Positions 1 through 8,200 of a stretch of 63,114 nucleotides of DNA are shown piece by piece. Numbering within the stretch: position 1 is the first letter of the stretch; every line of letters starts with the position of its first letter. Where the stretch lies: the NCBI GenBank assembly GCA_963625295.1, contig CAVFTC010000002.1, positions 1 through 63,114 on the forward strand, read 5' to 3'. Below the pieces are notes generated by a model. That model saw nothing but the letters and a program-made list of their open reading frames with translations. It ran no database searches and was not told where the DNA came from. The position numbers and the translations under genes were made by a program. The stretch comes from CAG-488 sp963625295. GTDB lineage: Bacteria > Bacillota > Clostridia > Oscillospirales > Acutalibacteraceae.

Positions 1-30
1 GCCGCTTAGAATTGTGCTATGGTTTAATCA

Positions 31-101
31 GCGGTTACCGAACAAGGCGTGCGCATCAATTTATGCGGTATTGCCTTAGATATTAAGGCAATACCGATTA
101 T
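31..101. repeat. Family A repeat fragments, head to head
   Basis: The right half of the family A element (ending TTGCCTTA at 78) is followed after five bases by the start of another (TAAGGCAATACC, 84-95), giving a perfect 12-bp inverted repeat. The fragment is preceded by GCGGTTACCGAACAAGG, the same junction seen at 33287-33303. It looks like a rearranged remnant and not an intact copy. Confidence 0.75.
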
Positions 102-120
102 ATGGTACAGAAACCCAATC

Positions 121-152
121 TCGTAGGGTGCGATGCCCACATCGCACCGAGG
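121..152. repeat. Family C short palindromic repeat
   Basis: A GGTGCGATG / CATCGCACC inverted repeat with a 4-nt loop, flanked by CGTAG and GAG. A near-identical copy is at 38864-38893. In both places it lies between pieces of families A and B. Confidence 0.7.
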
Positions 153-170
153 GAGTTTGCTTTTACCTCG

Positions 171-232
171 CTGCAAATTTAAACGCTGCATTTTCCTTAA
201 GACAACATCCAATATCAATTATCTATCTTTAT
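171..232. repeat. Family B repeat, partial copy at the 3' end of nadE
   Basis: Contains the shared core AAACGCTGCATTTTCC and a diverged right end of the ATCTATC type. The last codons and TGA stop of nadE (215-217) lie inside it. Confidence 0.6.
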
Positions 233-2161
233 TTCTTCTGCTTCCTTGAGCCAAATCGCATATGAAGCGTCGCTCGGCATTCTCCAGTCGCCCCTCGGTG
301 AAAGGCAAACGCTGCCTATCTTCACTCCGTCGGGCAGACAGCTGCGCTTAAACTGTTGAGTAAAAAATCTCTTATAAAATACCTTGAGCCATTTGAGTAT
401 CGTTTCCCTGTCGAAGTCATCCTTAAACGCTTTCTCGGCAAGGAAGAATATCTTTGACGGTGAAAAGCCGAAGCGTAGAAGATAATAAAGAAAAAAGTCA
501 TGCAGCGCATACGGTCCGATTATTTCCTCCGTCTCCTGCTGAATGTTGCCGTCCTCGTCCGGCGGAAGAAGTTCCGGACTTATCGGGGTGTCGATTATAT
601 CCTCAAGCACATGGGTGCTCTCGGGGAAAATATTATAGTCAATAAGCGCAGATATCATCCAGCGCACAAGAGTTTTCGGCACGCCGCAGTTGACACCGTA
701 CATGCTCATGTGGTCGGCATTGTAGGTGCACCAGCCGAGGGCAAGCTCACTGAGATCACCTGTTCCGACAACGAAGCCGCCTACCTTGCAGGCATAGTCC
801 ATGAGCACCTGCGTTCTCTCACGAGCCTGAATATTTTCGTAGGTCACATCGAATTTATCTGTCGGGTGACCTATATCACGGCAGTGAAGCGTACAGGCTT
901 CTTTTATATCTATTTCCATCGCATGAACGCCGAGGGTTTCCATAAGCTCCCATGCGTTTGAATGGGTTCGCTTCGTTGTGCCGAAGCAGGGAAGCGTTAT
1001 CGCAACAACATCGGACGGGTCACGACCGAGCTGACGGGCGGTTTCGGCACAGACAAGCAGCGCCAGCGTGGAATCAAGTCCGCCGGAAACGCCGAGAATC
1101 ATCTTTCCGCCGACCTTCGACGCTCTTTTTTTCAGTCCTGCAACCTGCATACGGAAGATATCCATGCAGCGTTCTATTCTGTCCTTCTTTACAGAGGGAA
1201 CGAACGGAAGCTTCTTCACCTCGTAGCTTTCGCCGTCGCTTTCGAGCCGTGCTCCGATTTTGACCTCAACAAAGTCGCCCTTTTCAAGGTAGAGCGAAGC
1301 CGAATCGGCAAAGGTTTTGTTCTCCGCCCTGTCGGCTCTTATCTTGCCAAGGTCAACATCATGCTTTATCGAATAGCCGCCGTCAATCAGACTGTCATTT
1401 TGAGAAAGAACTGCGCCGTTTTCGCAGATAAGCGAATGACCGGAAAAGATAAGATCGGTAGTCGATTCGCTCATGCCGGCGCTCGCATAGGCATAGGCGC
1501 AAAGACTCCTCGCCGACTGCTGAGCGACAAGCTCGGTTCTGTATTTTCTTTTCATTATGGTTTCGTTGGAGGCGGAGAGGTTGAGAATAACCTCCGCTCC
1601 GGCAAGCGTCAGAAGCGTCGAGGGAGGCAGCGGTGACCAAAGATCCTCGCAAATTTCAACGCCGAGCTTCACTCCCGAGCAGTCGAAAACAAGGTTGTTG
1701 CCGACGGGAATTTCATAGTCGCCGTCAAGTCCAAGCTCGTCCGAGCCGATTGAAGCGCATTTCAGCTCGGCAGCCGAAGAAAACCAGCGCTTTTCGTAAT
1801 ATTCATTATAGGTAGGAATAAAGGTCTTTACGGCAACGCCGTTCACCCTGCCGTGCGACAGCACGACGGCACAGTTATAAAGCTGACCGCCGATAACGAG
1901 CGGTGCGCCGACCGCAACGACCGAATCAATCGTTTTAGAAGCTTCAACTATCTCCGAAATGCCTTTTTTTGCACCGTCAAGCAGAGTTCTCTGAAAAAAA
2001 AGATCCGCACAGGTATAGCCCGTAACAGAAAGCTCGGGGAAAACCGTCACATCGGCGTCCCTGTTAAGCTCTATATATTTAATTATCTCCTGCGTGTTAT
2101 GCTCCGTGTTGCCGACCTCGACATCGGGAACCGCACACGCCAATCTTATAAAGTCAAACAT
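215..2161 (-). CDS. nadE: Glutamine-dependent NAD+ synthetase
   Basis: Makes NAD from deamido-NAD, ATP and glutamine-derived ammonia in the cytoplasm, the last step of NAD synthesis. The N-terminal half is a carbon-nitrogen hydrolase (glutaminase) domain with the expected Glu (about residue 43, FPELSVTGY), Lys (about 112) and Cys (about 171, VEICEDLW). The C-terminal half is the synthetase domain with the ATP-binding P-loop SGGLDST. The length of about 648 aa is normal for the two-domain form. I chose ATG 2161; a GTG nine bases upstream is also in frame and the ribosome site is not clear for either. The gene stands alone, and its last codons (ending I-K-I-D-N) fall within a family B repeat, so the extreme C terminus may derive from the repeat. 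Confidence 0.95.
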   Translation of the reverse strand: MFDFIRLACAVPDVEVGNTEHNTQEIIKYIELNRDADVTVFPELSVTGYTCADLFFQRTLLDGAKKGISEIVEASKTIDSVVAVGAPLVIGGQLYNCAVVLSHGRVNGVAVKTFIPTYNEYYEKRWFSSAAELKCASIGSDELGLDGDYEIPVGNNLVFDCSGVKLGVEICEDLWSPLPPSTLLTLAGAEVILNLSASNETIMKRKYRTELVAQQSARSLCAYAYASAGMSESTTDLIFSGHSLICENGAVLSQNDSLIDGGYSIKHDVDLGKIRADRAENKTFADSASLYLEKGDFVEVKIGARLESDGESYEVKKLPFVPSVKKDRIERCMDIFRMQVAGLKKRASKVGGKMILGVSGGLDSTLALLVCAETARQLGRDPSDVVAITLPCFGTTKRTHSNAWELMETLGVHAMEIDIKEACTLHCRDIGHPTDKFDVTYENIQARERTQVLMDYACKVGGFVVGTGDLSELALGWCTYNADHMSMYGVNCGVPKTLVRWMISALIDYNIFPESTHVLEDIIDTPISPELLPPDEDGNIQQETEEIIGPYALHDFFLYYLLRFGFSPSKIFFLAEKAFKDDFDRETILKWLKVFYKRFFTQQFKRSCLPDGVKIGSVCLSPRGDWRMPSDASYAIWLKEAEEIKIDN

Positions 2162-2305
2162 ACCTATCACCCAGTGTTTATTATATCACAAATTTTAAAT
2201 GTGTCAAACCTCTTGTTTTTTGAATATTTTTATTGAATTTTTTGTAGAAATATGATAAATTATATGTAAATTATACAAGTATACCATGTACAGGAGGAAC
2301 ATCAA

Positions 2306-3793
2306 ATGCAAAAATATTTAAAGACAAAGGAGCTTCGTTTCGGTTCTAAAAAATTCAGGCTGCCCACCGAAGCTCTTTCCTACGGAATCGGTCTTTTCGG
2401 CATTGCTCTGCTCTCGGGCTGGGTACCTGAATATGCCAAGACCTATTTTGCCGATTTTGCGTTCAAAAATCAGAATTTCAGCTCCGATGCCCTTGCAACG
2501 CTTATCTCCACCGTTTTCCTCGTTGCCGGCTTTGTCGGTGCGGCAGCGGAGATTATCATCGGAATCCTCGTTGACAAGACCAAATCGAAGCGAGGCAAGA
2601 TTCACCCGTGGCTTCTTTACGGCTGCGTTCCTCTCGGCATAATTTCAATGCTTGTTTTCGCTGCGCCGAAAACCTCAAATTTCATCGTTGCGACGGTGTG
2701 GATGTTTGCGCTTTACTGCGCCTATGTAATGCTGCTCGTCTGCGTTGAAAGCCCTGCCAACTGCTTCGGTGCGGTCTGCACACCGAACCCCGATGAGCGA
2801 AGCGACGCAATATCCATTGCCGGAATAATGCGTTCGATCGGTCAGTCCGGCGGAATGGTCGTGCTCATTGTTGTCGGCCTTGTAATGAAGGCGATAATGG
2901 GTAATGACGGCTTCAAGGCTGCCGAGGGCAAGGGTCTTGACCTGCAAATTTCAACGGCGGTCTGCGTTATCGGCTTTCTTCTTTTCCTTGCCGTTATGCT
3001 CAAAAACACCCGTGAGCGCGTTCCATACACAACGGAAAAGGTCAATCTCGCTCAAAGTCTTAAATTTGTTTTCACTAACAAAAATCTCCTCATGGTTGCC
3101 CTTGCCAAGCTTGCGGGCTTCGGCAGAGGCGTTTACAGTGCGGCAAGCCTTTACATTGCAATATATCTCCTCGGCGACAAGGGTCTTAAGCTTGCGCTTC
3201 TGCTGCCGATGGGAATCGGCACGGCGGTCAGTATGCTCGTCGTCAAAAAGCTCATCAAAACTCTCGGCACTAAGAACACCTTCATCGCCTGCAGTGCCTA
3301 CGGCGCAGCTTCGTTCCTGCTGCTGTTCGGCGTTTCGATGATAATCGGCTTCAGGAAGGAGCTTATCATTCCGTTCCTTATAATCAATTTCCTTGTCGGA
3401 CTTCAAAACGGCAATACGAACCTCACCCCGAATGTCATGATTGCCGACTGTGTTGACGAGATCGAGCTGAAAACAGGCAAGCGTCAGGAGGGTCTTTGCT
3501 ACGCCGGATACGGACTTTTCTCCAAGATCGCTTCGGCGTTCACGACCTCACTGGGAACATATCTTGTATTCAAATGGTCGGGCTACCTTCCCTCAACCGA
3601 CCCAACGGTAGCCTATGCTGCTCAGAGCGACGGCACGCTGACAAAATTCCTCATAATCTACACAATCATTCCTGCGTGCTTCGTAATTCTCCAAATAGTT
3701 CCAATGCTCTTCTACGACCTCAACGCCAAGAAAAAGGAGCAGATTTCACTTGAGCTTATCAAGCGCAGAGGAGTTGTTGAAACCGATGAATGA
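2306..3793 (+). CDS. GPH-family sugar:cation symporter (MelB-like, MFS fold)
   Basis: Inner-membrane transporter of 495 aa with about twelve hydrophobic segments. The cytoplasmic loop after the second helices reads DKTKSKRGKIHPWLL, the signature of glycoside-pentoside-hexuronide:cation symporters, which import oligosaccharides or glycosides with Na+ or H+. The substrate cannot be read from sequence. An AGGAGG ribosome site (2292) lies well spaced before ATG 2306. Its last 8 bases overlap the next gene, a metallophosphoesterase, and a sugar dehydrogenase follows, so the three form one operon. The GH78 rhamnosidase and TIM-barrel isomerase near 22 kb could act on the same kind of glycan, but that link is only inference. 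Confidence 0.85.
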   Translation: MQKYLKTKELRFGSKKFRLPTEALSYGIGLFGIALLSGWVPEYAKTYFADFAFKNQNFSSDALATLISTVFLVAGFVGAAAEIIIGILVDKTKSKRGKIHPWLLYGCVPLGIISMLVFAAPKTSNFIVATVWMFALYCAYVMLLVCVESPANCFGAVCTPNPDERSDAISIAGIMRSIGQSGGMVVLIVVGLVMKAIMGNDGFKAAEGKGLDLQISTAVCVIGFLLFLAVMLKNTRERVPYTTEKVNLAQSLKFVFTNKNLLMVALAKLAGFGRGVYSAASLYIAIYLLGDKGLKLALLLPMGIGTAVSMLVVKKLIKTLGTKNTFIACSAYGAASFLLLFGVSMIIGFRKELIIPFLIINFLVGLQNGNTNLTPNVMIADCVDEIELKTGKRQEGLCYAGYGLFSKIASAFTTSLGTYLVFKWSGYLPSTDPTVAYAAQSDGTLTKFLIIYTIIPACFVILQIVPMLFYDLNAKKKEQISLELIKRRGVVETDE

Positions 3794-5360
3794 TACGGCA
3801 TTTGAATATCCTCTCGATCTGATCGTAATGACGGACGCTCATTATTATTCGCCGAAGCTCGGAATTGACACTCCGTCATACAAAAAATACGACGCAACTA
3901 ACCAAAAAGCAGTCAAGGACAGCCCTGCGATAATTGCGGCTTCCTTCGCTCAGATTGCAAAAAGCAGCTGCGAAAACATAATCTTCTGCGGCGATGCGAC
4001 CTGCGACGGCGACTACGACAGCCATATCGAGTTCATTGAGCTGCTCTACGCCCTGAAAAAATGCGGCAAGCGTGTTTTTGCGATAACATCGACTCACGAT
4101 TATCAGGACGACGGACTGACGGGCTGCTACACAGGCGATGTTAAAACGAAAATTCCGTCCGCCAAGCGTGACGAGCTGGCAAAAATGTATCACAGCTTCG
4201 GCTATGACGAGGCGTTTTCTCAATTTGAGATGTCCTATGCGGTCGAGCTTGACGAAAACTACATTCTTCTTGCCCTCAATTCCGACAAAAACGGCAAGGG
4301 CAAAAGCGGCTACTCCGCCGAGCATAAGGCTTGGATTGCAAAAATCGCAACGGCGGCAAAGCAATGCGGCAAGCGTGTTATCGCATTCACCCACCACCCC
4401 ATCCTTTCACCCTCGCCCGTCTATTCGCTGATAGGAAAAAACGACATGATGGGAGAGCATGAGGAAATCAAGAACTTTCTCGCCGATCTCGGCATAAGCC
4501 TTGTTTTCACAGGTCACTCCCATGTGCATGACATTTCATTCGATTTTTCGCCGAACGGAAATATTCTCTATGACATTTCCACCTCCGCCCTTGCCGGATA
4601 TCCCGGATTTTACCGAACGGTAAGGATTTGCGGCAGCAATGTCCATATCGAAAGCGTTGCAACGACCGAAAAGGTCAAAGGCATTGACGACCTGCCGTTT
4701 TATTTGGAAAATAAATTTATCGGCATGATAGACAATACGCTCAATGCGGCGGCTTCGGACATTGACACCTTCGCCGCCTGCGTGGATTCAATGAGCATTC
4801 ATCCGAATGTTTCATACCGGATAGGCTGGCTCGTCAAGCCTGTTGCACGGCTGATAAAGCGGCTGAAGCTGGGCGTTTTTGCAAAATGGGTAAGGAGCGA
4901 AACGCACAACGCCAACCTTTCCTCCGTGGAGGATGAGCACTTGTTCGACTTTATCCGTCGGCTTGTTCTTCACCTTTATTCCGGCAATGCTCCGTTTACA
5001 CCCGACACTGCGGAATACAAAACCGTTATCGGCTTCGCAAATATCATCGACGGAGTGCTCAGGCTGCTTCATATCAAATTCAGGCTTGCCGAGCTTCTGC
5101 TCCCCCTTCTTTACAACAGCGGCATCGACGACCGCAACGCCGATCTGCCCTATTCTGCGGACAGGAAAACCGTCAATTCCGTCTGCAACAACAAGTATGA
5201 AGAAACGGTTTTTGAGAGCAGGAAAGCTCCTGCCGTGCTCGCCGTTCTGATAGTAATACTGCTTATTTTAATCCCGCTGATTCCCGTTGCCGCCGTTCTT
5301 CTCTTGCTCGGCGCAGGGGTCAACGAGCTTGTATATTTCAAAAAGATTCGAGGTAAATAA
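3786..5360 (+). CDS. Calcineurin-like metallophosphoesterase with C-terminal membrane segment
   Basis: 524 aa. The metal-binding motifs of the calcineurin-like family appear in order: D-A-H near residue 16, GDATCDGD, a T-H-D in the third motif, FTHHP, and GHSHVHD. About the last 40 residues of the protein are a strongly hydrophobic stretch, rich in I, L and V, so it is probably tail-anchored with the catalytic domain in the cytoplasm (no signal peptide). I preferred ATG 3786, which has an AGAGGAG ribosome site, over an upstream in-frame start. It overlaps the symporter stop by 8 bases and sits 2 bases before the dehydrogenase, so it is co-translated with sugar uptake genes. The substrate is unknown; a sugar phosphate or phospholipid is possible. 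Confidence 0.8.
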   Translation: MNDTAFEYPLDLIVMTDAHYYSPKLGIDTPSYKKYDATNQKAVKDSPAIIAASFAQIAKSSCENIIFCGDATCDGDYDSHIEFIELLYALKKCGKRVFAITSTHDYQDDGLTGCYTGDVKTKIPSAKRDELAKMYHSFGYDEAFSQFEMSYAVELDENYILLALNSDKNGKGKSGYSAEHKAWIAKIATAAKQCGKRVIAFTHHPILSPSPVYSLIGKNDMMGEHEEIKNFLADLGISLVFTGHSHVHDISFDFSPNGNILYDISTSALAGYPGFYRTVRICGSNVHIESVATTEKVKGIDDLPFYLENKFIGMIDNTLNAAASDIDTFAACVDSMSIHPNVSYRIGWLVKPVARLIKRLKLGVFAKWVRSETHNANLSSVEDEHLFDFIRRLVLHLYSGNAPFTPDTAEYKTVIGFANIIDGVLRLLHIKFRLAELLLPLLYNSGIDDRNADLPYSADRKTVNSVCNNKYEETVFESRKAPAVLAVLIVILLILIPLIPVAAVLLLLGAGVNELVYFKKIRGK

Positions 5361-5362
5361 CC

Positions 5363-6640
5363 ATGAGTAAGCCTTTAAAAGCCGTCATAGTAGGCGGCGG
5401 TCACCGCTCGATGATATATGCCGAGCTTGCAAAAACAAACCCTGAAATGCTTGAGATAGTCGGAGTTGCCGACCCGAACGAGTTTCGTAGGAAGCAGATC
5501 GGCGAATATTTCAACATTCCCGAGGAGCGTCGCTTCGCCGATGTAAACGAGCTTGCTGCATTACCGAAATTTGCCGAAGCAGCCATAAACGGAACGATGG
5601 ATCACATTCATGTGGCTACCTCGCTCCCCCTGCTCAGGGCAGGCTACGACATTCTGCTTGAAAAGCCGTTCGCCGTCAACGAGGAGGAAATGCGTGAGCT
5701 GATAAGCTGTGCCGAGGAAAACGATCGCAAAATAATGATATGCTTCGTTCTCAGATACGCTCCATTTTACCGCAAGATCAAGGAAACCTTGCTCAGCGGC
5801 GAGATCGGACAAATTGTCAACATTCAAACCGTGGAGCATGTCAGCTACCACCATATGTCAACCAGCCATATCAGAGGCAAATGGCGCAACGAGGAGCAGT
5901 GTCACGCTACAATGCTGCTTGCCAAGTGCTGCCACGATATCGACATTATGATGTGGCTCATGGGCGACGACGCACCGGCAAGGGTATCGAGCTTCGGCTC
6001 ACTGATGCAGTTCAGACCGGAGAATGCACCGAAGGGAAGCGGCACACGCTGTCTTGTGGACTGTCCGCTCGTTGACACCTGTCTTTATTCCGCCAAGCGG
6101 CTCTATATCGACCACCCTGACCGCTGGTCGTTCTATGTCTGGGACAAGCTTGAGCACAAGGAAAACGCCACGATTGAGGATAAGATTGAGCTTCTCAAGA
6201 CAAGTCCCTACGGCGTTTGCGCCTACAAGAGCGACAACAATGTTGTGGATCACCAAAGCATCGCCGTACGGTTTAAGAGCGGCGCAACCGGCACGCACAA
6301 CATGGTCGGCGGAGCGGCAATACCTCAACGCAAAATTCACATTATCGGCACAAAAGGCGAGATCTTCGGAACGCTCGAAAGCGGCAAATTCACCGTTTCG
6401 CTCATTGACCCAAGACCCGGCTGCGAACACCTTGACCGTGAGGTTGATGTCAGCGTTAGGGACGACTCCCACGGCGGCGGAGATATTGAGCTTGTCAAGG
6501 ATTTTGTCCGCTATGTCCGTGACGGAGAAATGTCCGTTTCGTGCACCTCGATCGAGGATTCAATGAAGGGTCACCTGACCGTTTTCCGTGCCGATAAAAG
6601 CATGAAAAACGACGGCGAAGTTGAAAATGTTATTGAATGA
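5363..6640 (+). CDS. Gfo/Idh/MocA-family NAD(P)-dependent oxidoreductase
   Basis: 425 aa. The N-terminal Rossmann fold begins VIVGGGHRSMIYAEL, and the EKPFAV motif of the Gfo/Idh/MocA family follows at about residue 100. The C-terminal alpha/beta domain normally binds the sugar or cyclitol. A Cys-rich insertion around residues 230-240 (C-x3-C-x5-C) is unusual and might hold a metal. These enzymes oxidise or reduce a sugar hydroxyl, often as the first step in glycan side-chain breakdown. It is the third gene of the symporter operon, starting 2 bases after the phosphoesterase with GAGGT upstream. The substrate is not deducible. Confidence 0.85.
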   Translation: MSKPLKAVIVGGGHRSMIYAELAKTNPEMLEIVGVADPNEFRRKQIGEYFNIPEERRFADVNELAALPKFAEAAINGTMDHIHVATSLPLLRAGYDILLEKPFAVNEEEMRELISCAEENDRKIMICFVLRYAPFYRKIKETLLSGEIGQIVNIQTVEHVSYHHMSTSHIRGKWRNEEQCHATMLLAKCCHDIDIMMWLMGDDAPARVSSFGSLMQFRPENAPKGSGTRCLVDCPLVDTCLYSAKRLYIDHPDRWSFYVWDKLEHKENATIEDKIELLKTSPYGVCAYKSDNNVVDHQSIAVRFKSGATGTHNMVGGAAIPQRKIHIIGTKGEIFGTLESGKFTVSLIDPRPGCEHLDREVDVSVRDDSHGGGDIELVKDFVRYVRDGEMSVSCTSIEDSMKGHLTVFRADKSMKNDGEVENVIE

Positions 6641-6670
6641 TGAATAAAAATCATGCCCTTGAGAATAAAA

Positions 6671-6764
6671 TATAGATAGTAGATGTTAGATTGTAGACCT
6701 GCGTGAATTCAAAACGCTGCATTTTTCCGTAACCACATCTAACATCCAGCATCTAAAATCTATC
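6671..6764. repeat. Family B repeat
   Basis: A complete copy with imperfect inverted ends (TAGATGTTAGAT... and ...ATCTAACATCCAGCATC) around the core AAACGCTGCATTTTTCCGTAA. It ends one or two bases before the earliest possible start of the tspO gene and so replaces that gene's normal upstream region. Confidence 0.85.
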
Positions 6765-6780
6765 ATTGGGTCGTGATTTT

Positions 6781-7260
6781 TTGACTGTCAAGACAAATAT
6801 CAATTTCAAGCATTTGATATTCGCAGTTGTGCTTCCTCTTGCCGTCGGCGGAATATCGTCGCTTATCGTCGGTTCGGGCTTTGAGGTCTATTCCTCGGCG
6901 GTCGCAAAGCCGCCCCTGTCCCCTCCAGATTGGCTTTTCCCCGTGGCGTGGACGATTCTCTACATTCTCATGGGACTTTCTTCATGTTTTGTTTATGAAA
7001 AGGACAAATCAGAGGCCAAAGAGCCGCTTGCGGTCTACGCAGTCCAGCTTGCAATGAATTTCATGTGGCCGATATTTTTCTTTTCGCTGAACGCCTATCT
7101 CTTTTCATTTATATGGCTGCTCGTCCTGCTGGTACTCGTTATCGTCATGATCGTCATGTTTTACCGTGCGTCAAGGCTTGCGGGACTGCTGCAGATCCCA
7201 TATATTTTGTGGCTCTGCTTTGCGGCTTATCTCAATCTTTCGGTGTATATTTTGAACTGA
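6781..7260 (+). CDS. tspO: TspO/MBR-family membrane protein
   Basis: A five-helix membrane protein of about 159 aa. TspO proteins bind tetrapyrroles and are implicated in porphyrin handling and stress responses. The family signature is present: SPPDWLFPVAWTILYILMG and the aromatic LNFMWPIFFF in the fourth helix. No good ribosome site is visible. TTG 6781 and TTG 6766 are both possible; the latter would begin at the edge of a family B repeat. The repeat lies directly upstream, so expression signals may have been lost or supplied by it. It is a single gene, lying between the sugar operon and a TetR promoter. Confidence 0.85.
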   Translation: MTVKTNINFKHLIFAVVLPLAVGGISSLIVGSGFEVYSSAVAKPPLSPPDWLFPVAWTILYILMGLSSCFVYEKDKSEAKEPLAVYAVQLAMNFMWPIFFFSLNAYLFSFIWLLVLLVLVIVMIVMFYRASRLAGLLQIPYILWLCFAAYLNLSVYILN

Positions 7261-7303
7261 TTTTACCCAAATGTGAACAAATTATTAAATTTAAAAATAG
7301 ATA

Positions 7304-7331
7304 TTGACTATTAGTCATTTTTGCGTATAAT
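7304..7331 (+). promoter_or_regulatory. Sigma-A type promoter of the TetR/efflux operon
   Basis: TTGACT (7304-7309), a 16-bp spacer and a perfect TATAAT (7326-7331), about 50 bases before the tetR start. The -35 element is embedded in operator 1. Confidence 0.8.
7305..7317. promoter_or_regulatory. Operator 1, palindrome TGACTATTAGTCA
   Basis: A perfect 13-bp palindrome overlapping the -35 box. Occupation would block RNA polymerase. It pairs with a second copy at 7350-7362, as expected for autoregulation by the adjacent TetR protein (inference). Confidence 0.7.
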
Positions 7332-7349
7332 GTTAGTCGAAGCAAAAAG

Positions 7350-7362
7350 TGACTGATAGTCA
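7350..7362. promoter_or_regulatory. Operator 2, TGACTGATAGTCA
   Basis: Second copy of the operator with one mismatch, just downstream of the -10 box; its centre is 45 bp from operator 1. A further half site, TTAGTC, lies at 7333-7338. Confidence 0.65.
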
Positions 7363-7385
7363 TTTTATTTACGGAGAGCTGAAAA

Positions 7386-8006
7386 ATGAGTAAAATTTCT
7401 GAAAAGCAGCAGAACAAAAGAATAAGTATTCTCGACTCAGCATATGAGCTTTTTATTGAGAAAAGCTTCAACAACACCTCAATCGACGATGTTGTTAAGA
7501 GCGCAGGAATCGCCAAGGGCACATTTTACCTCTACTTTAAGGATAAGCACGACCTGATGGAACGAATCATCATTCGCAAGGGAGCGCTGATACTCCGCTA
7601 TGTGCTTGAGGAGCTTAAAAAGAAAAACGAAGCCTGCCAAATGAGCTTTTCCGACCAGATGCTTTTTATAACCGACAAAATCGTCGATTACCTTGAAGAT
7701 CACAAGGAAATAATCACCCTCATGGGCAAGAATTTTTCCTCCTGCCTGAACTATTTCAGCACCATTGAGGACAATGAGCTTAAAACGATGCTCGGCGAGC
7801 TTGTGGCGGAGAACGCAAAAAATGGTTTTTCCGAGCAGGAAACACTCAAAAGGATCTATCTTATCGTAACGCTTGTCGGTTCGGTTTGCTACGATTCGTT
7901 CGTCTTTGAATCGCCGTTCAAAATTACCGAAATCAAGCCGCTGCTTTACGCAAGCGTTCAAAGCATTCTTTTGCAGCCTCCGGCTGAAGAAAATAGCACT
8001 ACCTAA
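7386..8006 (+). CDS. TetR/AcrR-family transcriptional regulator
   Basis: 206 aa. The N-terminal helix-turn-helix is classical for TetR proteins (SILDSAYELFIEKSFNNTS, then the GIAKGTFYLYF recognition region at about residues 40-55). The C-terminal ligand-binding domain is diverged, as is normal. A GGAGAG ribosome site precedes ATG 7386. Two palindromes flank its promoter, so it most likely represses its own operon and releases when an effector binds. The MMPL transporter and lipoprotein lie downstream on the same strand, separated by a family A repeat. The effector is unknown. Confidence 0.92.
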   Translation: MSKISEKQQNKRISILDSAYELFIEKSFNNTSIDDVVKSAGIAKGTFYLYFKDKHDLMERIIIRKGALILRYVLEELKKKNEACQMSFSDQMLFITDKIVDYLEDHKEIITLMGKNFSSCLNYFSTIEDNELKTMLGELVAENAKNGFSEQETLKRIYLIVTLVGSVCYDSFVFESPFKITEIKPLLYASVQSILLQPPAEENSTT

Positions 8007-8014
8007 AAATTTTC

Positions 8015-8180
8015 AAGGCAATACCGCACAAATTGATGCGCACGCCTTGCTTGAATATATTTCCGTCATGCTGCACAAAAATTCTTTGACTTGCGACAGC
8101 AAGCCTGCAAAATTTTTGTACAACCTGACGAAAAATCTTACTGCGCAATCCGCACACCTCAATTGTGCGGTGTTGCCTTA
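8015..8180. repeat. Family A element, full copy (A1)
   Basis: 166 bp with inverted ends AAGGCAATACCGCACAA and TTGTGCGGTGTTGCCTTA. Inside is a second nested inverted repeat (TGCACAAAAATTC against AAATTTTTGTACA) and a central CTTGC-GACA-GCAAG hairpin, so the whole unit can fold as one long stem. It starts 9 bases after the tetR stop and ends just before the ribosome site of the transporter gene, filling the operon's internal gap. Other long copies: 29709, 38936 and 39250. Confidence 0.9.
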
Positions 8181-8200
8181 AAAAAGGAGATCGGTTACAA

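Noticed and set aside
24..218. Open frame at the left edge
   Set aside because: Made of family A, B and C repeat DNA.
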